The position numbers and the translations under genes were made by a program. A stretch of 64,000 nucleotides of DNA from Serinus canaria. Lineage: Eukaryota > Chordata > Aves > Passeriformes > Fringillidae. Location: positions 70,167,190 through 70,231,189 of the forward strand of contig NC_066317.1 of assembly GCF_022539315.1 (NCBI RefSeq), given 5' to 3'. Positions 63,721 through 64,000 of the stretch are shown here, one piece after another; position 1 is the first letter of the stretch; each line of letters opens with the position of its first letter. The notes under the pieces are model-generated. The model was not told the origin of the DNA. It made no database searches and saw only the letters and a list, made by a program, of their open reading frames with translations.

Positions 63721-64000
63721 TGGCCCTGAGCAGGGAGTGATCCCAAATGGGAGAGGTTGGGGGGGGGATTCCAGGCTGGAATCAGCTCCCTGATATGGGA
63801 AAGGGTCAGGGCAAGCTGTGAGTTTTATAAATTACTGCAAATTTAGCATTGTAGGGGGAGATGGGAGCATGGAAATGAGCTTCGTTCCCTGGCAAAACTC
63901 TCCTGGAGGTGGCTTTGGAATGGGGATGAGGGGAAGTCCTGGAATTTTCCAGAGGTTGGGTTTTCCCCTTGGTTCTCCCATTTTCCCAACAACAACAGGA
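63721..64000. other. Single-copy noncoding stretch
   Basis: Contains a G run near 63,760-63,768. Nothing else recognised to the window end. Confidence 0.5.

Overview
This window looks like bird nuclear DNA, most likely from a songbird (passerine). Two things point there. First, about thirty truncated copies of the 3' end of the avian CR1 retrotransposon occur in both orientations; the sense tail reads close to GGTCCCTTCCAACCCAAACC followed by ATTCCATG-type units. Second, there is one solo LTR of a songbird-type endogenous retrovirus (about 23,196-24,128). The species cannot be fixed from the sequence.

I find no protein-coding gene I would defend. Nearly every long open frame is explained by a tandem repeat lacking stop codons (notably the TTCCC array at 30.9-32.3 kb), by a CR1 fragment, or by the 500-base N gap. 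One stretch near the right end (63,340-63,720) has a splice-acceptor-like start and a serine-rich frame, and is kept only as a weak exon candidate. No tRNA, rRNA or CRISPR array was recognised. The window is therefore intergenic or deep intronic.

Layout: 0-6 kb is mostly single-copy DNA with an AT-rich block and three CR1 pieces. A G/T-rich minisatellite fills 6.2-8.5 kb, followed by a GC-rich block with a GATA/E-box cluster. A 49/61-bp higher-order minisatellite lies at 10.7-11.5 kb and a homeodomain-motif block at 13.6-13.9 kb. From 14 to 24 kb come many CR1 fragments, a 61-bp minisatellite and the solo LTR. A ~31-bp minisatellite occupies 24.9-26.5 kb. An assembly gap at 27.5-28.0 kb is flanked by CR1 pieces in opposite orientation. 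The 1.4-kb TTCCC array is at 30.9-32.3 kb, then an AT-rich block and a ~90-bp repeat. 35-40 kb holds a long CR1 fragment, two candidate regulatory blocks and a 168-bp minisatellite. 40-45 kb carries T-rich simple repeats and a 186-bp triplication. 45-50 kb has CR1 fragments, an 18-bp homeodomain palindrome and two dispersed duplications. 50.3-53.1 kb is a (CCTT)n tract that becomes very degenerate. 53-64 kb contains AT-rich blocks, a ~330-bp-arm inverted repeat, a 58-bp minisatellite and more CR1.

The notable property is the density and variety of tandem repeats. At least sixteen unrelated families cover roughly 14-15 kb by summing the coordinates below, several with higher-order structure. 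This would fit a subtelomere, a microchromosome or another highly recombining avian region, which is inference. All regulatory calls are motif readings only; no conservation or expression data were available.
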